From the NCBI GenBank assembly GCA_052380005.1, contig JBQTCJ010000009.1: a stretch of DNA of 64,000 nt; one strand, written 5' to 3'. Position numbers and translations under genes: made by a program. Of this stretch, positions 52,763-61,741 are shown in pieces. Every line of letters starts with the position of its first letter. Within the stretch, counting starts at the first letter, position 1. Source of the DNA: Salinarimonas sp052380005. GTDB taxonomy: Bacteria; Pseudomonadota; Alphaproteobacteria; Rhizobiales; Beijerinckiaceae. Below the pieces are notes generated by a model. It ran no database searches. It worked only from the letters and a program-made list of their open reading frames with translations, and had not been told where the DNA came from.

Positions 52763-53932
52763 ATGAAGATCACCGCCATCCGCGACGTCGTCGCGCCGAT
52801 CAAGTCGCAGATCGCCAACGCCTACATCGACTTCTCGCTGATGACGGCCTCGGTTGTGGCGATCGAGACGGATCTCGTCGTGGAGGGGCGGCGCGTCGTC
52901 GGCTACGGGTTCAACTCGAACGGTCGCTATGCGCCGCAGGGGCTCCTGCGCGAGCGCTTCATCCCGCGCCTGCGCGAGGCCGCGCCCGACGCCTACCAGG
53001 GGGCGGACGGGTTCATCGACCCGCACAAGGCCTGGGGCCTGATGATGAAGAACGAGAAGCCCGGCGGGCACGGGGAGCGCTCGGTGGCGGTGGGCGTGCT
53101 CGACATGGCGCTCTGGGATGCGCTGGCGAAGGCGCATCGCGTGCCGCTCTGGCGGCTCCTCGCGGACCGCTACAATGGCGGGCGCGCCGACGAGACCGCC
53201 TGGGTCTACGCCGCGGGCGGCTACTACCATCCCGGCAAGGGGCTCGACGCGCTGCGCGACGAGATGCGCTCGTATCTCGACCGGGGCTATTCCACCGTGA
53301 AGATGAAGGTCGGTCTCGTGCCGCTCGCGGAGGACCTCGCCCGCATCGAGGCCGTGCTCGACGTGCTCGGCGGGGACGGGTCGCGGCTGTGCGTGGACGT
53401 CAACGGCCGCTTCTCGCTCGAGGAGGCGATCCGCTTCGGCCACGCGATCGCACCCTACGGCCTGCGCTGGTACGAGGAGCCGCTCGATCCGCTCGACTAC
53501 CTCGAGCACGCCGCGCTCGCCACGCTCTACGCGCCGACCTTGGCGACGGGCGAGAACCTGTTCTCGCACCAGGACGCGCGCAACCTCATCCGCCACGGGG
53601 GCTTGAGGCCTGATCGCGACATCCTGCAGTTCGACCCGGCGCTCTCCTACGGGCTCGTGGAATACCTGCGCACCCTCGACGTGCTCGCCGCCCACGGCTG
53701 GTCGCGCCGGCGCTGCGTGCCCCATGGCGGGCATCAGTTCGCGCTGAATATCGCGGTGGGGCTCGGGCTCGGCGGCAACGAGAGCTATCCGGACGTGTTC
53801 GCCCCCTTCGGCGGCTTCGCCGATGGCACGCCCGTCGCCGACGGCCGCATCGCGATGCCGGAGGTGCCGGGCGTCGGGTTCGAGGCGAAGAGCGCGCTGT
53901 GGGACGTGATGCGGCCGCTGGGGGAGGGGTAA
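52763..53932 (+). CDS. tarD: D(-)-tartrate dehydratase (enolase superfamily)
   Basis: 389 aa. Enolase-superfamily, mandelate racemase-like group. It follows the characterised Bradyrhizobium D-tartrate dehydratase closely: NAYIDFSLMTAS, GYGFNSNGRY, NEKPGGHGERSVAVG, YAAGGYY, and HGGHQFALNIA. Catalytic Lys182 is in VKMKVG, metal ligands Asp212 (VDVNGRF), Glu238/239 and Glu264 (ATGENLFSHQDARN), catalytic His321. It dehydrates D-tartrate to oxaloacetate. The identification of substrate rests on this motif-by-motif agreement. Confidence 0.88.
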   Translation: MKITAIRDVVAPIKSQIANAYIDFSLMTASVVAIETDLVVEGRRVVGYGFNSNGRYAPQGLLRERFIPRLREAAPDAYQGADGFIDPHKAWGLMMKNEKPGGHGERSVAVGVLDMALWDALAKAHRVPLWRLLADRYNGGRADETAWVYAAGGYYHPGKGLDALRDEMRSYLDRGYSTVKMKVGLVPLAEDLARIEAVLDVLGGDGSRLCVDVNGRFSLEEAIRFGHAIAPYGLRWYEEPLDPLDYLEHAALATLYAPTLATGENLFSHQDARNLIRHGGLRPDRDILQFDPALSYGLVEYLRTLDVLAAHGWSRRRCVPHGGHQFALNIAVGLGLGGNESYPDVFAPFGGFADGTPVADGRIAMPEVPGVGFEAKSALWDVMRPLGEG

Positions 53933-53982
53933 AATCCGATCGTGTGAGTGAAATTATACAAAACACGTTCGTGATCGGATTT
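53932..53982. promoter_or_regulatory. AT-rich island with 10-bp inverted repeat
   Basis: AAATCCGATC (53932-53941) and GATCGGATTT (53973-53982) enclose 31 bp that is far more AT-rich than anything nearby. Its minus strand holds a perfect TATAAT with TG extension (53952-53959). It begins at the last base of the tarD stop codon. It could be an operator/promoter for the ATP-grasp gene, a long-loop terminator, or a remnant of a small mobile element. Confidence 0.45.
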
Positions 53983-54038
53983 ACTCTTCAATTCCGGCCG
54001 TGTGCGCGTTATCTCCTGCCGGCCACAGGAGAGACGCC

Positions 54039-55019
54039 ATGCCCGCCGCCCGCACCCCGAAGGTTCACGTCATCCACGAGAACGACGCCTGGGTCGTGCC
54101 CCTGCGCGCGGCCTTCGCGGAGCTGGGCACGCCCTACGAGGAGTGGTTCCTCGATCGCGGCGTGCTCGACCTGCGAGAGGCCCCGCCGGAGGGCGTGTTC
54201 TACAACCGCATGAGCGCCTCGTCGCACACCCGCGGCCATCGTTACGCGCCGGAATACACCGCCGCCGTGCTCGCCTGGCTCGAGCGCCACGGACGCACGG
54301 TGGTGAACGACAGCCGCGCGCTGCGGATGGAGGTGTCCAAGGTCGCGCAGTACGAGGCGCTCGCCGCCCACGGCGTCGCGACGCCGGACACGCTCGCCGT
54401 CGTCGGTCGCCAGGGCATCGCGGAGGCCGCCGAGCGGCTCGGCTTCCCCCTGATCCTCAAGCACAACCGCGGCGGGAAGGGGCTCGGCGTGCGACTCTTC
54501 CTGTCGGCGCCGGCGCTCGCGGAGCACCTCGCCTCGGAGGATTTCGAGGAGCCGCTCGACGGGATCACGCTCGTGCAGCGCTACGTGAAGGCGCCCGAGC
54601 CCTTCGTCACCCGCCTCGAGTTCGTCGGCGGGCGCTTCCTCTACGCGGTGCGGGTCGACACGTCCGAGGGCTTCGAGCTCTGCCCGGCCGACGCCTGCAC
54701 GGTGGAGGCCGCCCGCGAGGCGGCGGCGATCGGGGACGCGGCCTGCCCGGCGGTGGCGCCGGCGGACAAGTTCACCGTCGTGCCGGGCTACGAGAACCCG
54801 GACATCCCCGCGCTCGAGCGGATGCTGGCGGAGAACGGCATCGGCGTCGCCGGCATCGAGGTGATCGAGGACGCGGAGGGCCGGCGCTTCGCCTACGACG
54901 TGAACACGAACACGAACTACAATCCCCAGGCGGAGGCGAAAGCCGGCGTCTCCGGCATGCGCGCCATCGCCCGGCACCTCGACGGGCTGCTCGCGGGCCT
55001 GCGCCGCGCGGCGGCCTGA
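54039..55019 (+). CDS. ATP-grasp ligase (RimK-like)
   Basis: 326 aa. The N-terminal domain (HVIHENDAWVVPLRAAFAEL, FYNRMSASSHTRGHRYAPEY) and the central ATP-grasp domain (FPLILKHNRGGKGLGVRLF for the Gly-rich nucleotide loop; IEVIEDAEGRRFAYDVNTNTNYN for the Mg-binding Glu/Asn site) are clear. Such enzymes join a carboxylate to an amine or similar nucleophile. RimK-like ATP-grasps of this size accompany the TRSP/StiP module in Ter-linked clusters; here that module is 20 kb away. ATG 54039 has AGGAGA six bases before; an earlier GTG (54000) would disrupt this. Confidence 0.82.
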   Translation: MPAARTPKVHVIHENDAWVVPLRAAFAELGTPYEEWFLDRGVLDLREAPPEGVFYNRMSASSHTRGHRYAPEYTAAVLAWLERHGRTVVNDSRALRMEVSKVAQYEALAAHGVATPDTLAVVGRQGIAEAAERLGFPLILKHNRGGKGLGVRLFLSAPALAEHLASEDFEEPLDGITLVQRYVKAPEPFVTRLEFVGGRFLYAVRVDTSEGFELCPADACTVEAAREAAAIGDAACPAVAPADKFTVVPGYENPDIPALERMLAENGIGVAGIEVIEDAEGRRFAYDVNTNTNYNPQAEAKAGVSGMRAIARHLDGLLAGLRRAAA

Positions 55020-55039
55020 GGCGGCCGCCGGGCTTGCGC

Positions 55040-55435
55040 TCAGCGGTAGCGGCCGTGCCGCTGGAGGACCTCGATCTGGTAGCCGTCGGGGTCCGCCACG
55101 AAGAAGAAGCGCGCCATCAGCGCGCCCTCGCGCTCGAAGGCCACGATCCTGCGCGGCGCGAGGCCGAGCGCCTCGAAGCGGGCGTGCTCGGCGTCGAGAT
55201 CGTCCACCGCGAACGCCACGTGGCCGTAGCCGTCGCCCAGCGCGTAGGGCTCCGTGCGCCCGTGGTTGATGGTCAGCTCGAGCTCGAAGTCGGCCTCGTC
55301 GTTGCGCAGGTAGACGAGCGTGAAGCCGTCGAAGACGAAGCGGTCCGCGACCGCGAGCCCGAAGGCACGGGCGTAGAACTCCACCGAGCGCGCCTCGTCC
55401 AGCACGCGGATCATCGCGTGTATCGCCTTCGCCAT
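55040..55435 (-). CDS. VOC-family protein, lactoylglutathione lyase-like
   Basis: 131 aa. Two glyoxalase modules: AMIRVLDEARSVEFYARAFG, LVYLRNDEADFELELTINHG, GYGHVAFAVDDLDAEHARFE, ARFFFVADPDGYQIEVLQRH. Length, the Glu in FELELT and the final Glu in YQIEVLQ fit glyoxalase I (GloA), but the first metal His position is not clearly present (AIHAMIRV), so activity is uncertain. Confidence 0.82.
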   Translation of the reverse strand: MAKAIHAMIRVLDEARSVEFYARAFGLAVADRFVFDGFTLVYLRNDEADFELELTINHGRTEPYALGDGYGHVAFAVDDLDAEHARFEALGLAPRRIVAFEREGALMARFFFVADPDGYQIEVLQRHGRYR

Positions 55436-55605
55436 CCCGTCCCTCCGTCTTCCTCTTCATGCGACGCGCCGGGAGAGAACCGCCGCACGCCCGCCGCCGC
55501 CATGCGTCGCGAGGTCGCGCGCCGGGAGCGTGCGCGGACGAACCGGTGCGCCGCCCGCGGCGTTCATCCCGCTCGCCGAGGCAGCCGGAGGAGCAGCGAG
55601 GGGAC

Positions 55606-57462
55606 ATGGAGCAGGACGTCGCGCTCGCCGTGGTCGTTCTGGTGGCCGGGGGCGTGGCGGCGCAATGGCTCGCCTTCCGCTTCGCGCTGCCGGCGATCGT
55701 CATCCTCTTCGCCGCCGGCTTGGCGGTCGGGCCCGGGCTCGGCCTGATCGATCCGTCCGAGGCGATGGGGCACAACCTCCACGCCTTCGTCGGCCTCGCC
55801 GTCGCGCTCATCGTGTTCGAGGGCGGGCTCGCGCTCAACTTCAAGGAGCTGCGCGCGGCGGGGCAGGGGGTCGTGCGCCTCACCGTCTTCGCCCTGCCGC
55901 TGAACTGGCTGTTCGGCGCGCTCGCCGCCCGGCTCATCGGCGGGCTGGACTGGGGGCCCTCGATCCTGTTCGGGGCGATCATGGTGGTCACCGGCCCCAC
56001 CGTGATCCTGCCGCTGCTGCGCCAGGCGCGCCTCAAGCGCCGCCCCGCCTCCTTCCTCAAGTGGGAGGCGATCGTCAACGATCCCGTCGGCGCGATCCTC
56101 GCCGCCGCGGTGCTGGAATTGATCCTGCTGCTGCGCTGGGGCGACGACGAGGCGCTGCTCGAGGTCGGGCTGCGGCTCGGCGTCGGGCTCGCGCTCGGCG
56201 TCGCGCTCGGCGTCGGCGCGGCCTTCCTGGTGCGCCGCCTCTTCGTGGCGGACCTGACGCCGGAGATCCTCAAGACGCCGATCCTGCTCGCGCTGGCGCT
56301 GAGCGTCTACGCCATCGCGAACATCGCCATCAGCGAGGCGGGCCTCGTGGCGGCGACCGTGTTCGGGGTCACGCTCGCCAACATCGACGTGCCGGGACTC
56401 TCCGAGCTCAAGCGCTTCAAGGAGGGGCTCGTCGTCCTCATCGTCTCGACGCTGTTCATCGTGCTCGTCGCCGATCTCGACACCGACGTCCTCGGCGCGC
56501 TGTCCTGGCCGATCTTCCTGCTGACGCTCGCGATGCTGCTCGTCGTGCGCCCCATCGCCACGGTCCTCGCCACTCTGGGCAGCGACCTCGACTGGCGCGA
56601 GCGGGTGCTCGTCGGCGCCATCGCCCCGCGCGGCATCGTCGCCGCCGCGGTCGCCGGCCTCGCCGGCCTGCGGCTGGCGGAGGTGGGCTACGTCGAGGCC
56701 GCGGTGATCGAGCCGATGGTCTTCGCCGTGATCGCCACCACGGTCGTGATCCACGGCTTCGCGCTGCCGCCGCTCGCCCGGGCGCTGGGCCTCTCCACCG
56801 GCGACGAGCCGGCGGTCGCCATGATCGGTGCCTCGCCCTGGGCGGTCGACCTGGCGCGGGCGCTGAAGCAGGCGGGCGTGCGCGTCGTCCTCCTCGACAC
56901 GTTCAGCGGCGCCACCCGGCGCGCACGGCGCGCGGGGCTCTCCGCCATCACGACGCAGATCCTCTCGGAGGAGGCGGAGGAGCGCCTGGCCGAGAGCCCG
57001 ATCGACTACGCCCTCGTCGCCACCAGGGACGACGTCTACAACGCGCTCGTCTGCGCCCGGCTCGGCCCGGACCTCGGTCGCGAGCGCGTCTTCCAGCTCC
57101 CCGCGGCGGGAACGCTCGACCTCGCCCACGAGCTCGACCGGGACTGGCGTGGCAAGCTCTTCGGGCGCATGCCGTTCGCCGAGTACGAGCGGCGCTGGGA
57201 GGAGGGCTGGCGCTTCGCCGCGGAGCCGGCCGCGCGCGCGATGGCGCCGGACACGGACGAGGCCGGGCTCGTGTGGGTGCGGGGCGGGCGCGTGCTGTTC
57301 GAGAGCCGCGAGGAGAAGGACGGCTCCGGGCTCGAGGACGGCATCGCGGTGGTGTTCCTGCCGCCGGCGACCGTGACGCGCGCAGAGGACGCCGGGGCCG
57401 AGCCCGTGGGCACGACCGAGCCGCTCAACGCCGCGCGATCGCGTGGAAGAACGTCCCGCTGA
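55606..57462 (+). CDS. CPA1-type sodium/proton antiporter with TrkA-N-like domain
   Basis: 618 aa. Na+/H+ exchanger membrane domain of about 12-13 helices: LHAFVGLAVALIVFEGGLAL, GAIMVVTGPTVILPLLRQ, WEAIVNDPVGAILAA (the ND pair of CPA1), APRGIVAAAVAGLAG. A cytoplasmic Rossmann-like domain (about 400-510) follows with VAMIGASPWAVDLARALKQAG. The N-terminus is set by ATG 55606 with GGAGGAG upstream. Its last 38 bases overlap the convergent cobB gene. Confidence 0.9.
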   Translation: MEQDVALAVVVLVAGGVAAQWLAFRFALPAIVILFAAGLAVGPGLGLIDPSEAMGHNLHAFVGLAVALIVFEGGLALNFKELRAAGQGVVRLTVFALPLNWLFGALAARLIGGLDWGPSILFGAIMVVTGPTVILPLLRQARLKRRPASFLKWEAIVNDPVGAILAAAVLELILLLRWGDDEALLEVGLRLGVGLALGVALGVGAAFLVRRLFVADLTPEILKTPILLALALSVYAIANIAISEAGLVAATVFGVTLANIDVPGLSELKRFKEGLVVLIVSTLFIVLVADLDTDVLGALSWPIFLLTLAMLLVVRPIATVLATLGSDLDWRERVLVGAIAPRGIVAAAVAGLAGLRLAEVGYVEAAVIEPMVFAVIATTVVIHGFALPPLARALGLSTGDEPAVAMIGASPWAVDLARALKQAGVRVVLLDTFSGATRRARRAGLSAITTQILSEEAEERLAESPIDYALVATRDDVYNALVCARLGPDLGRERVFQLPAAGTLDLAHELDRDWRGKLFGRMPFAEYERRWEEGWRFAAEPAARAMAPDTDEAGLVWVRGGRVLFESREEKDGSGLEDGIAVVFLPPATVTRAEDAGAEPVGTTEPLNAARSRGRTSR

Positions 57463-58756
57463 CGGTGCCCACCCGGTGCCCCGCGGCGCCGAGATCGCCG
57501 CCCTCGGCGTCCACCATGTCCGCGAACGCGACCTCGCGCGCCTCCTCGCGCGCGACGATCGAGGCGTAGTGGAACTCGTGGCCGACGAGGCGCGTGCCGG
57601 CGGCGCCGAGGAGGCCGTCTTCCAGCAGCGTCGCGAGGCGGTAGCCGAGGTTGAACCTGCGCCTGGCGAAGCTCGTCTCGACGGGCAGGAGGCCGAGCAT
57701 CTCGTGGGCGACGCCGTCCGCGTCGGTCAGCGCGCGGCCGAGCGTCATGTAGCCCCCGCACTCGCCGTGGACCGGCTTCGTCCGCGCGAAGGCCCGCACC
57801 CCGGCGCGGAAGCGCGACGCCGCGGAAAGGCGGCCGGCGTGGAGCTCCGGATAGCCGCCGGGCAGCCAGCAGACGTCGCAATCCGCCGGCGGCGGCTCGT
57901 CGGCCAGCGGCGAGAACGGCACGATCTCGGCGCCCGCCGCCCGCCAGGCCGCGAGATGGTGCGGGTAGACGAAGGAGAAGGCGTCGTCGCGCGCCAGAGC
58001 GATGCGCTGCCCGGGCGGGGGGATCGCGGCGGCGTCGGCGGCCTCCGCGAGTCCGCGGGTCGGGGCGGCGGCGGCCAACACCGCGTCGAGGTCGACGCTC
58101 GCCGCCACCGTGTCGGCGAGCGTGTCGAGCCGCGCCGCGAGGTCGGCGGTCTCGTGCGCCTGGACGAGGCCGAGATGGCGCTCCGGCAGGGCGAGCTCCC
58201 TGTCGCGGGCGAGCGCGCCGAGCACCGGCATGCCGATGCGCGCGAGCCCGTCCTCGACGAGCCGGCGGTGCCGCGGGCTCGCGACCTGGTTGAGAACGAC
58301 GCCGGCGATCGCGATGCGCGAATCGAGCCGCGCGCAGCCGAGCGCAACCGCCGCGGCGGACTGGGCATGGCCCGAGACGTCGAGCACGAGCAGGACCGGC
58401 CAGCCGAAGAGCGCGGCGAGGTCCGCGCTCGCGCCGGTGCGGCCCGTCTCCCCGCGCACACCGTCGAACAGGCCCATCGAGCCCTCGGCGATCACGATCT
58501 GCGTGCCCGCGAGCGCCCGCGCGGCGATCGTCGTCATCGTGGCGTCGGCCATGGCGAACGAGTCGAGGTTGACGCTCGGCGCGCCCGTCGCGGCGGCGTG
58601 GAAGGCGGGGTCGATGTAGTCCGGCCCGTTCTTGACGCCGCGCACGGCGAGCCCGCGGCGCGCCAGCGCGCGCTGCAGGCCGAGAGTGACGGTCGTCTTG
58701 CCCGAGCCCGAGCGCGGGGCGGCGACGAGAAGGCCCCGGGGCGCTCGCGCCGTCAT
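57425..58756 (-). CDS. cobB: Hydrogenobyrinate/cobyrinate a,c-diamide synthase CobB
   Basis: 443 aa. Glutamine-dependent amidation of the a and c side chains in cobalamin synthesis. N-terminal P-loop-like LLVAAPRSGSGKTTVTLGL and GPDYIDPAFHAAATGAPSVN; C-terminal type I glutaminase-like domain with CWLPGGYPELHAGRLS and the Cys in PVHGECGGYMTLGRAL. ATG 58756 overlaps the cobA stop (4 bp), so they are coupled. Confidence 0.94.
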   Translation of the reverse strand: MTARAPRGLLVAAPRSGSGKTTVTLGLQRALARRGLAVRGVKNGPDYIDPAFHAAATGAPSVNLDSFAMADATMTTIAARALAGTQIVIAEGSMGLFDGVRGETGRTGASADLAALFGWPVLLVLDVSGHAQSAAAVALGCARLDSRIAIAGVVLNQVASPRHRRLVEDGLARIGMPVLGALARDRELALPERHLGLVQAHETADLAARLDTLADTVAASVDLDAVLAAAAPTRGLAEAADAAAIPPPGQRIALARDDAFSFVYPHHLAAWRAAGAEIVPFSPLADEPPPADCDVCWLPGGYPELHAGRLSAASRFRAGVRAFARTKPVHGECGGYMTLGRALTDADGVAHEMLGLLPVETSFARRRFNLGYRLATLLEDGLLGAAGTRLVGHEFHYASIVAREEAREVAFADMVDAEGGDLGAAGHRVGTVSGTFFHAIARR

Positions 58757-59550
58757 CCGCCGACCGCCGCGCGGAAGTCCTCGAGATGCGCCGCGATCGC
58801 CTGCCGGAAGGCCGCGATCGCGCCGATGGCGACGATGGCCGGCGAGGCGACGGCGCCCGCTTCCGCGAGGGACGGCAGCTCCGCGAGCGGAGCCTCGAGC
58901 AGCGTCTCGCGCGCGGTCGTCGCGCCGTGGACGACGAGGCTCGGCGTCGCCGGCGAGAGCCCGCCGCGTATCAGCGCGCGCGCGATGGGCGAGAGGTTGG
59001 CCACCGCCATGTAGAGCACGATCGGCACGCCGGCGCGGGCGAGGGCGGCCCAATCGACGCTCTCGTCGTCCTCCGCGCAATGACCGGTCGCGAGGATCAC
59101 GGCGTGGTTCGTGTCGCGCGTCGTCGCGGGCACGCCGTGCTGGGCGAGCGCCGCGAGGCCCGACGAGACGCCCGGCACGATCCGAAACGCGATGCCTGCC
59201 TGCGCCAGCGCGAGCGCCTCCTCGCCCCCGCGCCCGAACACGAACGGGTCGCCGCCCTTGAGCCGCAGCACCCGCTTGCCGGACCGGGCGAGCGCGATCA
59301 GCCGATCGCAGATCGCGTCCTGGCGCGCCGAGGGCTTGCCGCCGCGCTTGCCGGCGTATTCCAGCACCGCGCCCTCGCGGGCGAGGCCGAGCACGCCCTC
59401 GCCGATCAGCGCGTCGTGGACGACGACGTCGGCCTGGGCGAGGGCGTTGAGCGCGTGCACGGTGAGCAGTCCCGGGTCGCCGGGGCCGGCGCCCACGAGC
59501 CAGACGGTACCGGGCGAGAAGACGGGGGTGAGGCGCGAGAGGTCTGTCAT
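58753..59550 (-). CDS. cobA: Uroporphyrinogen-III C-methyltransferase CobA
   Basis: 265 aa. SAM-dependent methylation at C2 and C7, the branch point from haem/bacteriochlorophyll to cobalamin. WLVGAGPGDPGLLTVHALNAL, YAGKRGGKPSARQDAI, RLKGGDPFVFGRGGEE, GVPATTRDTNHAVILATGH and VLYMAVANL are invariant. It is a stand-alone SUMT without CysG's siroheme domain. Start at 59550 faces cbiD across 74 bp; no cobalamin riboswitch elements (B12 box) were seen there. Confidence 0.95.
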   Translation of the reverse strand: MTDLSRLTPVFSPGTVWLVGAGPGDPGLLTVHALNALAQADVVVHDALIGEGVLGLAREGAVLEYAGKRGGKPSARQDAICDRLIALARSGKRVLRLKGGDPFVFGRGGEEALALAQAGIAFRIVPGVSSGLAALAQHGVPATTRDTNHAVILATGHCAEDDESVDWAALARAGVPIVLYMAVANLSPIARALIRGGLSPATPSLVVHGATTARETLLEAPLAELPSLAEAGAVASPAIVAIGAIAAFRQAIAAHLEDFRAAVGG

Positions 59551-59624
59551 GCGGGCCTCCGGACCGGCTGCGTGCGCTGATTTCGGCGGTGAAGTCCCGC
59601 CTTGCTTCGTGTACAGGACCGCGC

Positions 59625-60809
59625 ATGAGCGATCCATCCCGCGACAGCGGCGAGACGGCTGCGCAGAGCCCTTCCGATCCCGACGCCGCCCTCGGCGCGC
59701 CGCCCCCGGGGCCGCTGCGGCGCGGCTGGACGACGGGGACCTGCGCGACGGCGGCGGCGAAGGCCGCCTTCGTCGCTCTGCGCACGGGGGCGTTTCCCGA
59801 TCCGGTGGAGATCGTGCTCCCGCAGGGCGTGCGCGTCGCCTTCGCGCTCGCGCGTCACGAGTCGGGGGAGGGGGGCGCGGTCGCGGGGGTGATCAAGGAC
59901 GCCGGCGACGATCCCGACGTCACCCACGGCGTCGAGGTGCGCGTCACGGTACGCCCGGGCCCGCCGGGCAGCGGCGTCGTGTTCCGCGCCGGCGAGGGCG
60001 TGGGCACCGTGACCCGCGCCGGCCTGCCGATCCCGCCGGGCGAGCCGGCGATCAACCCGATGCCCCGGCAGATGATCCGCGCCAACCTCGCCGAGGCCGC
60101 CGCCGCGCTGGGCGAGGATCCGACGGGGGAGGGGTCGCCCGACGTCGACGTCGAGATCGCCATTCCCGGCGGGGAGGCGATCGCGCTGAAGACGCTCAAC
60201 CCGCGGCTCGGCGTGCTCGGCGGGCTCTCGGTGCTCGGCACGACGGGCATCGTCGTGCCCTATTCCTGCGCGGCTTGGATCCACTCGATCCACCGCGGCA
60301 TCGACGTCGCCCGCGCGGGCGGCCTCGTCCACGTCGCGGGCGCGACGGGGTCGACCTCGGAGGAGGCGGTGAAGCGACTGCACGGGCTTCCCGATCAGGC
60401 GCTCATCGACATGGGCGACTTCGCCGGCGGCATGCTGAAGTACCTGCGCAAGAACCCCGTGCCGCGGGTGACGATCGCCGGCGGCGTCGCCAAGCTCGCG
60501 AAGCTCGGCCAGGGCATGCTCGACCTGCATTCCCGCGCGGGGCCGGTGGACATGGCGTGGCTCGCCGAGCGCCTGGCGGAGGCCGGCGCGCCCGCCGAGG
60601 TTGTGACGCGAGCACGTGAGGCCAATACCGCCCTCGAGGTCCTGCGCCTCGCGCGGGGGCTCGGCCTGCCGCTCGGCGACGTCGTCGCGGCGCACGCCTG
60701 GAAGACCGCCGCCAAGGCCCTGCGCGGCGCGCCGATCGCGCTGGAGGTCGTGGTCTTCGACCGCGACGGAGCGCTCGTGGGACGCATGCCGTTCCACCCG
60801 GTCGTCTAG
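59625..60809 (+). CDS. cbiD: Cobalt-precorrin-5B C1-methyltransferase CbiD
   Basis: 394 aa. RRGWTTGTCATAAAKAAFVAL is the CbiD signature; LGTTGIVVPYSCAAWIHSI, GDFAGGMLKYLRK and TIAGGVAKLAKLGQGMLDLH follow. CbiD carries out C1 methylation with ring contraction acyl loss in the 'anaerobic-type' set, yet the neighbours (CobL, CobE, CobK, CobB) belong to the late-cobalt naming set; several alphaproteobacteria use CbiD in place of CobF. ATG 59625 is chosen over 59589; the added residues look unrelated. Confidence 0.94.
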   Translation: MSDPSRDSGETAAQSPSDPDAALGAPPPGPLRRGWTTGTCATAAAKAAFVALRTGAFPDPVEIVLPQGVRVAFALARHESGEGGAVAGVIKDAGDDPDVTHGVEVRVTVRPGPPGSGVVFRAGEGVGTVTRAGLPIPPGEPAINPMPRQMIRANLAEAAAALGEDPTGEGSPDVDVEIAIPGGEAIALKTLNPRLGVLGGLSVLGTTGIVVPYSCAAWIHSIHRGIDVARAGGLVHVAGATGSTSEEAVKRLHGLPDQALIDMGDFAGGMLKYLRKNPVPRVTIAGGVAKLAKLGQGMLDLHSRAGPVDMAWLAERLAEAGAPAEVVTRAREANTALEVLRLARGLGLPLGDVVAAHAWKTAAKALRGAPIALEVVVFDRDGALVGRMPFHPVV

Positions 60810-60822
60810 GGCACGCGCCACC

Positions 60823-60942
60823 TTCCCGCAGGGGAGGACGGAGGCCGCAGGCCCGAGGGTGGGGCGGGCGGCGATGCCGCTCGCCGGGACGGTCGAACGG
60901 CCCCACCGCCCGCGCTTCGCGCGGACTCCTCCCCTGCGGGGA
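60823..60942. repeat. REP-like palindromic element between cbiD and cobM
   Basis: Outer arms TTCCCGCAGGGGAGGA (60823-60838) and TCCTCCCCTGCGGGGA (60927-60942) pair with 15 of 16 matches. Inner arms GTGGGGC (60859-60865) and GCCCCAC (60900-60906) also pair, giving a large cruciform of about 120 bp filling the 161-bp gap of two converging genes. This form of element is dispersed in many Rhizobiales genomes; here it may also end transcription from both sides. Confidence 0.7.
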
Positions 60943-60970
60943 GGACGCGGAGTCGGGCGTGGCATCGAGG

Positions 60971-61741
60971 TCACGCTCCGCCCTCCCATCCCGGCCTGAA
61001 CCGCCGGTCGTAATCCGCCGCGTACAGCCGCGAGCGGGCCTCGCCCGCGCCCGCCAGCGCCGGACCGACGAGGATCAGCGCGGTGCGCTCCAGCTTCGCC
61101 GCGCGCACCGCCGCGGCCAGCTCCGCGAGGGGCGCGCGGATCACGCGCTCGTCGGGCCAGGAGGCGCGCCAGACGACGGCCGCCGGGCAGTCCGGCCCGT
61201 AGGCGGGGAGGAGGTCGTCGACCACGTCCTCGATCACGTGAATCGAGAGGTGGATCGCGAGGGTCGCCCGCGACTGCGCGAAGGTCGCGAGCCGCTCGGT
61301 CTCGGGCATCCGCGACGCGCGGCCGGGCGTGCGGGTGAGCACGACGGACTGTGCCACCTCCGGCACCGTCAGCTCGCGCCCGAGCGCAGCGGCGGCGGCG
61401 GCGAAGGCGGGGACGCCGGGGGTCACCGTCCAGGGGATGCCGCGGGCGTCCAGCGCCGCGATCTGCTCACCCATGGCGGACCACACCGACAGATCGCCGG
61501 AATGCAGCCGCGCCACGTCCCGTCCCGCCGCATGGGCCCCCTCGATCTCGGCGAGAATGGCGTCGAGGTCGAGGGGCGCGGTGTCGACGATGCGCGCGCC
61601 CGGCGGGCACCAGGCCAGGATTTCCGGCGGGACGATCGAGCCGGCGAAAAGGCAGACGGGGCAGCGCTCGACGAGGGCGCGCCCGCGCACGGTGATGAGG
61701 TCCGCCGCGCCGGGGCCGGCGCCGATGAAATGCACGGTCAC
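60971..61741 (-). CDS. cobM: Precorrin-4 C11-methyltransferase CobM
   Basis: 256 aa. SAM methyltransferase of corrin synthesis: VHFIGAGPGAADLITVRG, SLVP-type CLFAGSIVPPEILAWCP, RLHSGDLSVWSAMGEQ, TVTPGVPAFAAAAAALG and VVLTRTPGRASRMPE. Start is GTG 61741 in a GTGA overlap with the cobE stop. Length is normal. Confidence 0.94.
   Translation of the reverse strand: MTVHFIGAGPGAADLITVRGRALVERCPVCLFAGSIVPPEILAWCPPGARIVDTAPLDLDAILAEIEGAHAAGRDVARLHSGDLSVWSAMGEQIAALDARGIPWTVTPGVPAFAAAAAALGRELTVPEVAQSVVLTRTPGRASRMPETERLATFAQSRATLAIHLSIHVIEDVVDDLLPAYGPDCPAAVVWRASWPDERVIRAPLAELAAAVRAAKLERTALILVGPALAGAGEARSRLYAADYDRRFRPGWEGGA

Noticed and set aside
59551..59624. Cobalamin riboswitch before cobA or cbiD
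   Set aside because: Only 74 bp separate the divergent starts; no B12 box or multi-stem layout could be found.
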